Below are positions 18,705 to 28,431 of a stretch of DNA of 64,000 nucleotides, piece after piece (the first letter of the stretch is position 1; every line of letters starts with the position of its first letter). Origin of the DNA: Xanthomonas arboricola pv. populi. Lineage in GTDB: Bacteria > Pseudomonadota > Gammaproteobacteria > Xanthomonadales > Xanthomonadaceae. The translations under genes and the position numbers were made by a program. Below the pieces are notes generated by a model. It did not search any database. It was not told where the DNA came from and saw only the letters and a program-made list of their open reading frames with translations. The stretch lies in assembly GCF_002939945.1 (NCBI RefSeq), contig NZ_MDEB01000004.1, positions 62,001 through 126,000 on the forward strand. Direction: 5' to 3'.

Positions 18705-19115
18705 ATGCGCGACTCACGCATCGAAAAGGTTGATCTGGCACTCACCGAAATTGCCAAGGACCCATCGGAGAAGGTGGCGCTGTGGCAGTGGGCGTGCCGC
18801 GAGATGCTGCACGAGACGCTGATCGGCATGCACCAGCTCTCGCACCTGGCCGGCATTTCCCAGCAGGTTGCCAACGACTGGCGCGCACCGGTGGACGTGA
18901 TCGCACCGGAAAAGCCGTACCTGGCCGCGTCCGCCCTGGCCGACCGCCGTCTGCCGCAGGTGCTCGATGGCCTGGGCAATACCCAAGACGACAACGCCCG
19001 TGCCACGCTGTGGCGGCTGCGCTACGCCAGCCTGATCGCCGCCACGCTGCAGGGCATGCAGGCACTGGCCGACAAGCACCGCATCGATCGCCAGGCGATG
19101 GCGCTGGGGCAGTGA
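18705..19115 (+). CDS. Hypothetical protein (136 aa)
   Basis: Soluble, largely helical protein with no domain I recognise. It has no signal peptide, no cysteine pair and no obvious DNA-binding motif, although ALWQWACREMLHETLIGMHQL is strongly amphipathic. Start at 18705 (MRDSRIEKVDLAL) has a GGAG upstream. Looks like a genuine xanthomonad gene because coding character is uniform and the ribosome site is placed correctly. Confidence 0.65.
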   Translation: MRDSRIEKVDLALTEIAKDPSEKVALWQWACREMLHETLIGMHQLSHLAGISQQVANDWRAPVDVIAPEKPYLAASALADRRLPQVLDGLGNTQDDNARATLWRLRYASLIAATLQGMQALADKHRIDRQAMALGQ

Positions 19116-19185
19116 GCTGAGGCGCTGCGCGGCCGCACGGGCTGCGCAGTGGTCGCAGTGGTCGCGTTACGTCAGAACGCTCGTT

Positions 19186-19488
19186 TCAATGCCGGACGGC
19201 GGATTCTTCCAGATGCCGCCACGCATGCCGCGCGATCCAGCGCGCCTGGTCCCAGGGCACCGACAGCAGCGGTCGATAGTGGTAATAGCCGTCCTGCAGC
19301 ACGCGATACAGTTGCGCTTCGGTCGCGCGTGGATAGGCCAGATAGATGTCGTAGCCGAGCGTCAGTAGCCGGGCGTAATCGGCAAAGGCGTAACCACCCA
19401 GATGGCCTTCGGCGTGGACATCGCGCCAGTAGGCGATCTCTGTATCGAGATTGACGGTGCGGCGGGTCAAGACGGATGCGCTTTGCAT
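19186..19488 (-). CDS. Hypothetical protein (100 aa)
   Basis: Small acidic, aromatic-rich cytoplasmic protein starting MQSASVLTRRTVNLD with GGAG 8 nt upstream. The central EIAYWRDVHAEGHLGGYAFADYARLLTLGYDIYL and the tyrosine cluster DGYYHYRPL suggest a compact folded protein. No family recognised. It follows the dkgB-like gene on the same strand by 146 nt and may be separately transcribed. Confidence 0.6.
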   Translation of the reverse strand: MQSASVLTRRTVNLDTEIAYWRDVHAEGHLGGYAFADYARLLTLGYDIYLAYPRATEAQLYRVLQDGYYHYRPLLSVPWDQARWIARHAWRHLEESAVRH

Positions 19489-19634
19489 GAGTAGGACTCC
19501 GTTGCCGAGGCTACCCCCTGTGCCTGGCACCGTAGCAGCGCCTGCCGTGTGCAAACCAGCACGCGACGACGAGCGGTCGTCGCGGTGGCTGCGCCACGGG
19601 CCGGACAGCGCCGATCCGTGGCAACCCCGGGACC

Positions 19635-20438
19635 TCAATCCCAGTCGGGTGCGATGGCCTTCGGATTGGCCAGGCGCTGACCGCGGTCCAGTGCGGCGAT
19701 CTCGGTCATGTCCTGCTCGCTCAACCGCAGCGTCTGCGCCTTGAGATTGCTTTCCAGATTGTCGCGCTTGGTCGAGGACGGAATCACCGAATACCCTTGC
19801 TGCAATGCCCAGGCCAGGGTGATCTGCGCCGGGGTGGCGTCGTGGCGCGCGGCGATCGCCTGGATCACCGGGTCCTTCAGCACCTCGCCCACGGCCAGTG
19901 TCATGTACGAGGTGACATGGATGCCCTGCTCGCGCAAGAACGCGATCAGGCTGCGGTTCTGCAGGTACGGATGCACTTCGATCTGATTGGTGGCGATGGC
20001 ATCGGCACCCAGGATCTCGATGGCCTGCCTGATCAGCGCGATGGTGAAGTTGGACACGCCGATCGCACGGGTCAGGCCCTGCTGCCGGGCCTCGTTCAAG
20101 GCTTCCAGGTAGTCGCGCATCGGTACCTGATCCTTCGGCGAAGGCCAGTGGATCAGGGTCAGATCGACATAGTCGGTGCCTAGTTTGCGCAGGCTTTCCT
20201 GCAGGCTGGGCAGCAAGGCGCTGCGTTCGAACTTGTCGACCCAGATCTTGGTGGTCAGGTACAGCTGGTCGCGCGGCAAACCGGATGCGGCAATGGCCTG
20301 GCCGACCTGCTCTTCGTTGTCGTAGATCTGCGCGGTATCGACGGCGCGGTAGCCCAACTCCAGTGCATTACGCACCGAGTCGATGACGACCTGGTCCTTG
20401 AGACGGAAGGTGCCGAGGCCGAATGCGGGGACTGTCAT
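19635..20438 (-). CDS. dkgB: Aldo/keto reductase, DkgB type (2,5-diketo-D-gluconate reductase B)
   Basis: 267-residue NADPH-dependent aldo/keto reductase. The AKR tetrad is visible: Asp and Tyr in [13 protein letters not shown], Lys in LTTKIWVD, His in LIHWPSPKD. The C-terminal cofactor segment is [15 protein letters not shown]. Closest in length and wording to E. coli DkgB, which reduces methylglyoxal and 2,5-diketogluconate. Downstream of a CurA-like reductase and a second AKR on the same strand, so a carbonyl-detoxification group is plausible. Confidence 0.85.
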   Translation of the reverse strand: MTVPAFGLGTFRLKDQVVIDSVRNALELGYRAVDTAQIYDNEEQVGQAIAASGLPRDQLYLTTKIWVDKFERSALLPSLQESLRKLGTDYVDLTLIHWPSPKDQVPMRDYLEALNEARQQGLTRAIGVSNFTIALIRQAIEILGADAIATNQIEVHPYLQNRSLIAFLREQGIHVTSYMTLAVGEVLKDPVIQAIAARHDATPAQITLAWALQQGYSVIPSSTKRDNLESNLKAQTLRLSEQDMTEIAALDRGQRLANPKAIAPDWD

Positions 20439-20507
20439 TGTGTTCCTTTGGTAATCGGGAATGGGGAATCGTAAAAGCGGGGAGCGTATCCGGCGCTGCG
20501 AGTCGAG

Positions 20508-21536
20508 CTAGTCGAGGGCGACGACGGCCTTGCCGAAGTTTTCGCCGCGCAGCAGGCTGATCAGGCCCTGCGGGGCGCTGTCCAGGCCGTGCAGGACGTG
20601 CTCGCGGTACTGGATCTGGCCGTCGCGCAGCCACTGGCCCATCTCACGCAGGAAGACGGGCATCAGGCGGATGAAGTCGTGCTGGATGAAGCCACGCACG
20701 GTCAGTCGCTTGCGCAGCACCTGGCCCATGAACTCCGGCAGGCGATCCGGCCCCGGCGAGGCCTGGCCGCGACGGTTGTAGGTGGCGATCACGCCGCAGA
20801 CCGGGATGCGCGCAAAGTCGTTCAATTGCGGCAATACCGCGTCGAAGACCTTGCCGCCGACGTTCTCGAAGTAGATGTCGATCCCGTCCGGCGTGGCAGC
20901 GCGCAGTTGCTCGGCAAAGTCGTCGGCGCGATGGTCCAGTGCTACATCCACGCGCAGCACTTCGCGCAGATAGCGCACCTTTTCCTCGCCACCGGCAATG
21001 GCCACCACGCGCAAGCCCCGCAGGCGCGCCAGCTGGGCCACGGTGGCGCCGACCGGCCCGCTGGCCGCCGCCACCACCAGGGTTTCGCCGGCCTGCGGCT
21101 TGCCGATTTCGTGCAGGCCGGCGTAGGCGGTGAAGCCAGGCATGCCGTACACACCGAGCGCAGTGCTGAGCGGCAGGGCATCGTCCTTGGGCAGCTTGCG
21201 CAACGGCGCGGTGGGCGTCAGCAGGCTATGGCTCTGCCAACCGCCGGGCAGCACCAGCAAGTCGCCGGGCTGATAGCCGGCATGATGCGATTCGAGCACT
21301 TCGCCGACGGTGCCGCCTTCCATCACCGCGTCGATCTCCACCGGTGCGGCGTAGGACGGGCCGTCGTCCATGCGTCCGCGCATATACGGGTCCAGCGACA
21401 GGAAGCGGTTGCGCACCAGGATCTGCTCGTGCCCGGTGGGCGGCAGGGCGACGTCTTCGATGCGGAAATTGTCGGCGCCGGGCTCGCCGTGCGGGCGCGA
21501 GGCCAGCACGATGCGGCGGTTGGTGATCGATGTCAT
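20508..21536 (-). CDS. NADP-dependent medium-chain reductase (CurA/leukotriene B4 12-hydroxydehydrogenase-like)
   Basis: 342-residue zinc-independent MDR oxidoreductase of the CurA/PTGR group, which reduce alpha,beta-unsaturated ketones with NADPH. Features: FLSLDPYMRGRM near residue 50, the nucleotide-binding VVAAASGPVGATVAQLARLRGLRVVAIAGG, and the family signature IDIYFENVGGKVFDAVLPQL. No zinc-binding cysteines. Starts ATG at 21536. Lies between two aldo/keto reductases on the same strand. Confidence 0.88.
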   Translation of the reverse strand: MTSITNRRIVLASRPHGEPGADNFRIEDVALPPTGHEQILVRNRFLSLDPYMRGRMDDGPSYAAPVEIDAVMEGGTVGEVLESHHAGYQPGDLLVLPGGWQSHSLLTPTAPLRKLPKDDALPLSTALGVYGMPGFTAYAGLHEIGKPQAGETLVVAAASGPVGATVAQLARLRGLRVVAIAGGEEKVRYLREVLRVDVALDHRADDFAEQLRAATPDGIDIYFENVGGKVFDAVLPQLNDFARIPVCGVIATYNRRGQASPGPDRLPEFMGQVLRKRLTVRGFIQHDFIRLMPVFLREMGQWLRDGQIQYREHVLHGLDSAPQGLISLLRGENFGKAVVALD

Positions 21537-21655
21537 GGGGATTCCTTGCGGAAGGGGCCGCGCGTACGCGACCGGAAGGCACAGCCGCGCTGGCGGCTGC
21601 GCGCGGGAAGACGTCTGTCCGTCTTTGCAATGCGCGCGTGCTGCGAACCGATGCG

Positions 21656-22627
21656 TCAGGCCGCGTCGGCCGGCTCGGGGGCGCTTGCGGCATCGAGCTG
21701 TGCGATCTGATCGGCGCTCAGCGATACCTGCGCGGCGGCCAGCACATCGTGCAATTGGGTCACGCTGGTGGCACTGACGATCGGTGCGGTCAGGCCCGGT
21801 CGTGCGATCAGCCAGGCCAGGGCGATCTGGGCCGGCGTCGCGTTGTGAGTGACCGCCAGATCGTCCAGCGCCTGCAGGATGCGCAGACCGCGCGGATTGA
21901 CGTATTGCTTGACTACCGAGGCGCCGCGCGCGCTGCTCTTGCCGGCATCGTCGGCGCTGCGGTATTTGCCGGTCAGAAAGCCGCTGGCCAGCGAGTAGTA
22001 GCTGATCACGCCGAGCTCGCGTTCGCGCACCAACGGCTCCAGCTCGGCTTCATAGCCGGCGCGGTCGTAGAGGTTGTATTCCGGTTGCAGGCTTTCGTAA
22101 CGCGGCAGCTTGTACTGCTCGGAAACATCCAGTGCATCGCGCAGGCGTGCGGCGCTGTAATTGGACGCGCCGATGGCGCGCACCTTGCCCTGTTCGATCA
22201 AGCGGCCGAACGCGGCCAGCGTGGCTTCCAGCGGAATCGATGCGTCGTCTTCGTGCGCCTGGTACAGATCGATCACATCGGTCTGCAGACGGGCGAGCGA
22301 ATCCTCCACCGCAGCGGCGATGTTCTCCGGCGACAGGCCCGGATGCTCGCTCCATTTGGCCACCTTGGTGGCGATCAACACCTTGTCGCGTTTGCCGCTG
22401 CGTGCGAGCCAGCGGCCGATGATGGTTTCCGACTCGCCACCGCGATTGCCCGGCACCCAGCCGGAGTACGCATCGGCGGTGTCGATCAGATTGAAACCGG
22501 CATCGACGAAAGCATCGAGCAACGCGAACGAGGTCGCCTCGTCGGCGCTCCAGCCAAACACATTGCCACCGAATACGATCGGTTGAACCTGCAGGCCGGA
22601 GCGGCCTAGCGCGCGGGAGTGGGTCAT
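21656..22627 (-). CDS. Aldo/keto reductase (YajO/Tas-like)
   Basis: 323-residue aldo/keto reductase of the AKR11/12-like group. Asp and Tyr of the tetrad are in LIDTADAYSGW, Lys in LIATKVAKW, His in LYQAHEDD; the C-terminal IVSATSVTQL is the cofactor loop. A GTG directly precedes the chosen ATG at 22627; AGGAG lies 8 nt upstream of the ATG. Substrate unknown; the redox neighbours suggest aldehyde or ketone detoxification. Confidence 0.85.
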   Translation of the reverse strand: MTHSRALGRSGLQVQPIVFGGNVFGWSADEATSFALLDAFVDAGFNLIDTADAYSGWVPGNRGGESETIIGRWLARSGKRDKVLIATKVAKWSEHPGLSPENIAAAVEDSLARLQTDVIDLYQAHEDDASIPLEATLAAFGRLIEQGKVRAIGASNYSAARLRDALDVSEQYKLPRYESLQPEYNLYDRAGYEAELEPLVRERELGVISYYSLASGFLTGKYRSADDAGKSSARGASVVKQYVNPRGLRILQALDDLAVTHNATPAQIALAWLIARPGLTAPIVSATSVTQLHDVLAAAQVSLSADQIAQLDAASAPEPADAA

Positions 22628-22848
22628 CACGGTTGCTCCTGATTCGAACTGCCGACAGGATAGTCATGCGTGTCGATGTTGCGTGTGACACCTGCGTGGA
22701 TTCAGCGTTCCGCAGATCGCCCTCATCGACTCACACCATTTGAACATGTCGCCTGCCGCACCTGGTGCGGCGCGCGGATCCCCTGCACATGGCAGGCTTC
22801 GGGCCGCATGCTAGGCTCGCGCTACTTTTTCCCGCAAAGGGCGCTGCG

Positions 22849-23703
22849 ATGATCCGCAACAGGCTGGTGTGTGCATGTGTGGTGGGGATGGCAGTGGCGA
22901 TAGGCGCGCCGCTGGCAATGGCAATCAAACCGGCCGATAGCGCCAGCCTGCCGGCGCCCGATGCGGCGCTGCAAAAAGCCATCGACGGCAACTGGCGCGA
23001 TCGCGTCTACGTGCAGCGCGATGTCTATCGTCATCCCGGCCAGACGCTGGCGTTCTTCGGCATCAAGCCCACCCAGACCGTCATCGAAATCACGCCGGGC
23101 AGCGGCTGGTATTCGGAAATCCTGGCGCCGTACCTGCGCGACAAGGGCAAGTATGTTGCCGCGGTGGTCGACCCGGCCGGCGTGCCGGAGGGGCGCGGCC
23201 GCGACTCGGCGCAGCGTGGGCGCGACGAGCTGGAGAAGAAGTTCGCTGCCAAGCCGCAGGTGTATGGCAAGCCGTCGTTCGTTTCCTATATGCCCAAGAC
23301 GCCGTCGTTCGGCGTGGACAACTCGGCCGATCTGGTGCTGACCTTCCGCAACGTGCACAACTGGCGCATGGCCGGCAATGCCGAGGCGATGTTTGCCGGC
23401 TTCTACAAGGTGCTCAAGCCCGGCGGTGTGCTCGGCGTGGTCGAGCACCGTGCCAAGGCCGACGTGCCGGCCGACGACAAGAGCGGCTATGTCGGCCAGG
23501 CGCAGTTGATTGCGATGGCCGAAGCGGCCGGATTCAAGCTCGCCGGCAAGAGCGAGGTCAACGCCAATCCGCGCGACAGCAAGGACTATGCCGGTGGCGT
23601 GTGGACCCTGCCGCCGAGCAACAACCATGACAAGGCCGACGATGCCAAGTACCAGGCGATCGGCGAGAGCGACCGCATGACCTTGAAGTTCGTCAAGCAG
23701 TGA
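22849..23703 (+). CDS. Exported class I SAM-dependent methyltransferase-like protein
   Basis: 284-residue protein with a signal peptide (RNRLVCACVVGMAVAIGAPLAMA) followed by a Rossmann methyltransferase fold. Motif I is TVIEITPGSGWYSEILAPYL and the later strand is KPGGVLGVVEHRAK. The family is common in Xanthomonadaceae and is annotated only as methyltransferase; SAM supply outside the cytoplasm makes catalysis doubtful, so a structural or binding role is possible. Start 22849 begins at the signal peptide. A strong hairpin follows the stop. Confidence 0.8.
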   Translation: MIRNRLVCACVVGMAVAIGAPLAMAIKPADSASLPAPDAALQKAIDGNWRDRVYVQRDVYRHPGQTLAFFGIKPTQTVIEITPGSGWYSEILAPYLRDKGKYVAAVVDPAGVPEGRGRDSAQRGRDELEKKFAAKPQVYGKPSFVSYMPKTPSFGVDNSADLVLTFRNVHNWRMAGNAEAMFAGFYKVLKPGGVLGVVEHRAKADVPADDKSGYVGQAQLIAMAEAAGFKLAGKSEVNANPRDSKDYAGGVWTLPPSNNHDKADDAKYQAIGESDRMTLKFVKQ

Positions 23704-23710
23704 GATGCCG

Positions 23711-23745
23711 CCTGCATACCGACGCATCGCGCGTCGGTATGCAGG
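23711..23745 (+). terminator. Long hairpin after the methyltransferase gene
   Basis: CCTGCATACCGACGC-N5-GCGTCGGTATGCAGG is a perfect 15-bp stem beginning 8 nt after the stop codon. The T-run is weak, so it may act as terminator or mRNA stabiliser. The rest of 23746-24061 holds nothing I recognise. Confidence 0.55.
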
Positions 23746-24061
23746 TCTTGGCTATCCGCTGCGATGTGTCGATGCTGGGATGACGCGCGGCATACGAGGA
23801 CGGCGCGACCAGGCGCACGGCCGCACGACTGCACGACCGGCGCGGTCAGCGCAATGACGGCCAGCCAGCCGGCTCTGGGTTTGTCCGCAGCGCCAACGTT
23901 GCAGAACTGCTAGTGAAGCGATGCTCGCTGCGTCAGCGTTCAACGCCGTTACAAGCAGGGCAGCGCATCGCCTGTCGCGCGTGGCGAGACCTCTTCAACT
24001 CGGTGCACGACATCACGCGCCGCGCGCATGTCCTGCAACGACCTTGCGCAACAGGATTGGC

Positions 24062-24634
24062 ATGTTGGTGTTGTTGAACAAACCCTATGGCGTGCTGTCG
24101 CAATTCAGCGACCGCTCGCAGCCGCCCAAACGCACGCTGGCCGAATTCGGCCTGCCGGCCGACGTCTACGCGGCCGGTCGTCTGGATCACGACAGCGAAG
24201 GCTTATTGCTGCTGACCGACGATGGCGCATTGGCGCATCGCTTGACCGACCCGCGCCACAAGCAGCCCAAGACCTATTGGGTGCAGGTGGAAGGCGAGCC
24301 GGCGCCTGCGCAACTGCAGGCCTTGCGCGATGGCGTGCTGCTCAACGACGGCCCGACCCGCCCGGCCAAGGTGCGCGGTCTCGATCCGGCACCGCAACTG
24401 TGGCCGCGCGATCCGCCGGTGCGCGTGCGCAAGACCGTGCCCGATGCCTGGCTGGAGCTGCAGATCACCGAAGGCCGCAATCGCCAGGTGCGGCGCATGA
24501 CCGCCTCGGTGGGTCTTCCGACCCTGCGTCTGATCCGCGTGGCGATCGGCGACTGGACCTTGGATGCGCTAGCGCCGGGCCAGTGGCGCAGCGAACAAGC
24601 GCATGGCCCGCGCCCGACCAGGACCCGACGCTGA
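24062..24634 (+). CDS. rluE: 23S rRNA pseudouridine synthase E
   Basis: 190-residue RluE/RsuA-family pseudouridine synthase, which in E. coli makes pseudouridine 2457 of 23S rRNA. It follows the E. coli protein along its whole length: LLNKPYGVLSQFSD, catalytic Asp in AAGRLDHDSEGLLLLTDDG, LNDGPTRPAKV, then ITEGRNRQVRRMTASVGLPTLRLIR. No S4 domain, as expected. ATG at 24062 matches the E. coli start. Its last codons overlap the first copy of a direct repeat. Confidence 0.93.
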   Translation: MLVLLNKPYGVLSQFSDRSQPPKRTLAEFGLPADVYAAGRLDHDSEGLLLLTDDGALAHRLTDPRHKQPKTYWVQVEGEPAPAQLQALRDGVLLNDGPTRPAKVRGLDPAPQLWPRDPPVRVRKTVPDAWLELQITEGRNRQVRRMTASVGLPTLRLIRVAIGDWTLDALAPGQWRSEQAHGPRPTRTRR

Positions 24635-24715
24635 GCCTGAGGCATTCGGTATAGCGGTCGCTTCACCGCACGCGACGCTGAGCTTGATGCATTTTGTATA
24701 GCGTCGCTTACCGCA
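24626..24715. repeat. Imperfect tandem direct repeat at the rluE 3' end
   Basis: Two copies of about 43-45 nt (24626-24670 and 24673-24715), both running from CGACGCTGAGC to ACCGCA and sharing GCATT, GTATAGC and GTCGCTT blocks. The first copy includes the rluE stop codon. Probable local duplication. The remaining stretch to 24980 contains no gene I can support. Confidence 0.7.
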
Positions 24716-24980
24716 CCGCCCATGCAGCATTACCAGCAGGATTGGTAACGCAAACAGAGATGCAACGGTTGCGTGTCTGCGTGGCCTATCCGGTCTGCGA
24801 AGCACCGACTCGCTGTGCTTCAGGACATGCATGGTGATCAAAGAGCGCGAGTGTGGACAGGCAACGCGATCACGCACGATCGTTAATCGCTGCGGACCTG
24901 CACATGCAATGCCGCATTCTTCGGTCACGCGAGTGGGTGTCGATGAATTAGCGATTTGATAGTCGCACCGATGGTCGTCC

Positions 24981-25025
24981 ACAAACAAAAACGCCACGGC
25001 GCAGGGCCGTGGCGTTTTTGTTTGT
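24981..25025. terminator. Strong bidirectional terminator
   Basis: A perfect 20-bp inverted repeat with a GCAGG loop; the outer part is A-rich on one side and T-rich on the other (GCGTTTTTGTTTGT), so it can terminate on both strands. It lies 15 nt past the minus-strand gene ending at 25041. Rightward use would imply an unrecognised transcript from 24720-24980. Confidence 0.85.
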
Positions 25026-25040
25026 GCGTGGAGGGACGGC

Positions 25041-25472
25041 TTATTCGATGCCGTCGCTCGGCGTCACTGCACCACGGCGCTGGTAGGCCGCGCGACGTGC
25101 GCTGGCATTGCCGGCGTTTTCGCGGTCCAGACGGTGCACGTTGCCGCCGAGCACCTGCTGGTCACGCTGGCGCTTGCGATACACGGCATAGCCGATCAGG
25201 CCCAGGCCGGCGACGGCAGCGGCCACGGTGACGGCCGGGTTGCGCTTGACCACCTTGCCGACGACCTTGCCGCCGGTGCGCACGGCACCCAGTGCTGCGC
25301 CGGTCTTCAACCATTCGCTGGCGCCCGGGCCGAAATGACGCAGGCTGCTGCCTGCATGACGGGCCTGATCGCCAGCGTTGGAGGCGGCGTGACGCAGGTG
25401 GTCGCCAGCATTTCCAGCCAGTTCCAGGGCACGCTCCAGGGCGCGTTCGGTGATCACAGTCAGCTTGCTCAT
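25041..25472 (-). CDS. Hypothetical protein with one membrane helix, YqjD/ElaB-like layout
   Basis: 143-residue protein: an N-terminal helical region rich in Ala, Asp and His (LELAGNAGDHLRHAASNAG), then one hydrophobic helix (NPAVTVAAAVAGLGLIGYAVY) ended by basic residues RKRQRD, then a polar tail. This resembles the layout of ElaB/YqjD/DUF883 proteins, which are C-tail-anchored and ribosome-associated in E. coli, but sequence identity is not obvious. Own terminator downstream. Confidence 0.65.
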   Translation of the reverse strand: MSKLTVITERALERALELAGNAGDHLRHAASNAGDQARHAGSSLRHFGPGASEWLKTGAALGAVRTGGKVVGKVVKRNPAVTVAAAVAGLGLIGYAVYRKRQRDQQVLGGNVHRLDRENAGNASARRAAYQRRGAVTPSDGIE

Positions 25473-25672
25473 TGGAGGCGTTTCCTTTCTGAGTACGTGG
25501 GTTGCAGTGTGTGGGCTGGTGCGTATAGACAGTGTTAGCGGTGGTGGAGCTTGTTTGGCTTGCGGTTAAGTAATGATGTGGGGCGACGCTGTGATCAGTG
25601 TTTGCCTGGATCCGGTATTGGATCCGGTATTTGGATGCGGCAGAGGCCTGACTTGGCTGGTGCCGACGCTGA

Positions 25673-25742
25673 CTTCCCTTCTCCCGCCGGGAGAAGGTGC
25701 CCGAAGGGCCTCACCCCAACCCCTCTCCCGAGGAGAGAGGGG
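25673..25742. repeat. REP-like palindrome pair
   Basis: Two adjacent palindromes: CTTCTCCCGCCGGGAGAAG followed by GTGCCCGAAGGGC, then CCCCTCTCCC-GAGG-AGAGAGGGG. The first belongs to the same family as copies at 51068-51110, 58892-58938 and 58999-59045. It ends 7 nt before the hrpB stop codon and may form an mRNA 3'-end structure. A short direct repeat GGATCCGGTATT x2 lies just upstream (25608-25632). Confidence 0.75.
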
Positions 25743-25748
25743 CTCACA

Positions 25749-28250
25749 TCAGGTGCCACGCGGTTTTGCTCTATGGGTTGCAGTCGCGGTCCATGGATCG
25801 TCCGGCCACGGATGTCTGGGATACCGCCCCTTCATCTCCTTCCTGACATCCGGATAGGTCGTGACCCAGAAGCTTTTCAGATCCTGCGTCACCTGCAACG
25901 GGCGCCCGCCGGGCGAGAGCAGATGCAGGGTCAACGGGATGCGGCCGTCGGCGATGCGCGGGGTTTCGGCCAGGCCGAACAGTTCCTGCAACTTGACCGC
26001 CAGCACCGGCGGCACCGGCTGCTCGGCGTGATCGAGGGCGTAGACGATCTGCCGCTCCATGCCCGAGGGCACGCTGATGCGGGTGGGCGCGTGGCGGTCG
26101 ATCAGCTGGCGGCGGTCCCACGGCAAGGCGGCCTTGAGCGCTTCGCCCAGATTGGATTCGTCCAGCGCATCCAGGCGGGTCTTGCCGGCGAAGGCCGGGC
26201 GCAGCCAGCTGTCCAGCGTCTCCAGCAACGCGGTGTCGGACAGGTCGGGCAGCGCAAGCTCGGGCATCCAGGCGCGCAACGACTGCAGGCGTGCACGCCA
26301 CTGGCGCAGGCCGTCGGTCCACGGCAAGGCATCCAGGCCCAGCTGACGCACTGCCTCGGTCAGTGCGCCGGCGGCTTGCGCCGGATCGACGCGGCCGGCC
26401 GGGCGGCTGTCGAGCACGATGCGGTCGAAGCTGGATTGCCGGCGCGCGACCAGGGCGCACTTGTCCGCGTCCCATTGCACCAGGTCCTGCTGCACGAAGC
26501 GCTCGGGCACGCTGCGGCGCAGATAGCCTTCGTCCACCGGCGCGGCGCGCAACAGCAGCGCGTCCTTGGCTTCGTAACGCAGTTCGGTGGCAACCAGCCA
26601 GGGTTCGCCGCGCAGGTCGCTGTGGTCGAACAGGCGCGCGCTGCGGCCGTTGGCGAGCAGGTAGCGCAACGGGTCGTTGGGATGGCGTGCGGCAATGCGG
26701 TCGGGGAAGGCATGCGAGAGCAGGTCGCCGAGTGCGTGCGCTTCCACGCTGGCAGGCGGAGCGCTGTCGCAGCGCAGCCGGCGTCGCCATTGCTTGGCGG
26801 CGCTGTCGATCGCGGCCAGGCCGCCGCGGTTGGCATCGTGTGCGCTGCGGCCTTGCCGGAAGGCAGCCAGTGCGCGCCAGCGCGTGGCCAGCCCATCGCC
26901 GCCCTGACGCAGCGGGTCGCGCGCTTCGAGCAAGGCGGCCAGGTCGCAGGCCAGCGCCACGCGTGTCGCATCGCCGGCCTGCGCCAGCATCGCGGCCAGG
27001 CGCGGATGGGTGCCCAGCGCGAGCATGCGCCGGCCCAGCGCGGTGATACCGCCGCTGCCGGTGAGCGCGCCCAGCCGCTGCAGCAACGCGTGCGCGGCGG
27101 CCAGCGCGCCGGCCGGCGGTGCATCGACGAAGCGCAGTGCGGCACTGCCCCAGGCGGCCAGTTCCAGCGCCAGGCCGGCCAATTCCACCTGGGTGATTTC
27201 GGCGCGCCGCTGCGGTTCCAGCCGTTGCGATTGCGGCCACAGCCGGTACGCCCAGCCGCTGGCCACGCGCCCGGCGCGGCCGGCGCGCTGGTCGGCCGAG
27301 GCCTGCGCAATGGTGGTGATATCCAGCCGCGAGAAACCGCTGTTGGGATCGTAGTGCGGTTCGCGCGCCAGCCCGCTGTCGACGACCACGCGCACGCCGG
27401 GCAGGGTGACCGAGGACTCGGCGACGTTGGTCGCCAGCACCACGCGGCGGCGCCCTGACGGGTCGGGTTGCAGGACCTGGCTTTGCGCCTCGACCGACAG
27501 CTCGCCGTGCAGCGGCAGCACCTGCACCGCCGGGTCCAGCACGTCCTGCAGCGCGCTATGCACGCGTGCGATCTCGCGCTGACCGGGCAGGAACACCAGC
27601 ACATCGCCCGGATGGGTGGCCAAGGCGTGTTCCACCGCGCGCCGGGTCTGCGGCTCCAGCGCTTCGTCGCGGTGCGCGGGAAAGTGCGCGATCTCCACCG
27701 GGAAACTGCGCCCGGCGCTGCTCAGGCGCGGTGCGTCGAGAAAGCCGGCCAGGCGCTCGCCATCGAGCGTGGCCGACATCGCCACGATGCGCAGGTCCTC
27801 GCGCACCTGCGCCTGCACGTCCAGCGCCAGCGCCAGGCCGAGGTCGCCAGCCAGATGACGTTCGTGGAATTCGTCGAACAGCAGCGCGCCGGTGCTCTCC
27901 AGCATCGGGTCGTCCTGGATCAGCCGGGTCAGGATGCCTTCGGTGACGACCTCGATGCGGGTACGCGCGGAGGTCTTGTTCTCGAAGCGGATGCGGTAGC
28001 CCACCGTCTCGCCGACCGGCTCGCCCAGCTGGCGGGCCATGAACACGGCGGCGCTGCGGGCGGCCACACGCCGCGGTTCGAGCATCACGATCTTGCGACC
28101 GGCCAGCCACGGCGCGTCCAGCAAGGCCAGCGGTACCTGGGTAGTCTTGCCGGCGCCAGGCGGGGCTTCCAGCACCAGCCGCGGATGGGCGGCCAGGCTG
28201 TCGCACAGCTGCGGCAGCAGGGGAGAGATCGGAAAGGCAGGCTCGGTCAT
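25749..28250 (-). CDS. hrpB: ATP-dependent helicase HrpB (DEAH family)
   Basis: 833-residue DEAH-box helicase of the bacterial HrpB group (not the type III secretion regulator of the same name). Motif [18 protein letters not shown], motif [12 protein letters not shown], motif [15 protein letters not shown], motif [24 protein letters not shown], and the C-terminal HrpB domain ([13 protein letters not shown], then [14 protein letters not shown], and the [24 protein letters not shown] box). ATG at 28250 is preferred to one 7 codons upstream because relatives start near MTEP. RNA-related role in E. coli is not well defined. Confidence 0.93.
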   Translation of the reverse strand: MTEPAFPISPLLPQLCDSLAAHPRLVLEAPPGAGKTTQVPLALLDAPWLAGRKIVMLEPRRVAARSAAVFMARQLGEPVGETVGYRIRFENKTSARTRIEVVTEGILTRLIQDDPMLESTGALLFDEFHERHLAGDLGLALALDVQAQVREDLRIVAMSATLDGERLAGFLDAPRLSSAGRSFPVEIAHFPAHRDEALEPQTRRAVEHALATHPGDVLVFLPGQREIARVHSALQDVLDPAVQVLPLHGELSVEAQSQVLQPDPSGRRRVVLATNVAESSVTLPGVRVVVDSGLAREPHYDPNSGFSRLDITTIAQASADQRAGRAGRVASGWAYRLWPQSQRLEPQRRAEITQVELAGLALELAAWGSAALRFVDAPPAGALAAAHALLQRLGALTGSGGITALGRRMLALGTHPRLAAMLAQAGDATRVALACDLAALLEARDPLRQGGDGLATRWRALAAFRQGRSAHDANRGGLAAIDSAAKQWRRRLRCDSAPPASVEAHALGDLLSHAFPDRIAARHPNDPLRYLLANGRSARLFDHSDLRGEPWLVATELRYEAKDALLLRAAPVDEGYLRRSVPERFVQQDLVQWDADKCALVARRQSSFDRIVLDSRPAGRVDPAQAAGALTEAVRQLGLDALPWTDGLRQWRARLQSLRAWMPELALPDLSDTALLETLDSWLRPAFAGKTRLDALDESNLGEALKAALPWDRRQLIDRHAPTRISVPSGMERQIVYALDHAEQPVPPVLAVKLQELFGLAETPRIADGRIPLTLHLLSPGGRPLQVTQDLKSFWVTTYPDVRKEMKGRYPRHPWPDDPWTATATHRAKPRGT

Positions 28251-28431
28251 GCGCGGGAAGGATACGGGCACGCCACAGATGGCGCGACGGTCGGGCCGCC
28301 GGGTGAAGCCTGTCGGGGAATCCGGAAGTGCTCAGCTTTTGGGTATGCAAGGCCGACTTTGGGCGCCGGCGCCGCTTCAGATCGGTACGACACATGTCGA
28401 TAACCGGTGTAATCCCCGATCTGGATTGACC

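Noticed and set aside
25551..27458. Plus-strand open frame of over 600 codons opposite hrpB
   Set aside because: Gln/Arg/His-rich shadow of the helicase gene; no ribosome site or domain.
28387..28431. Sigma-28 flagellar promoter before the chemoreceptor
   Set aside because: A -10-like TGTCGATAA is present but no TAAA at the proper distance; too weak to list.
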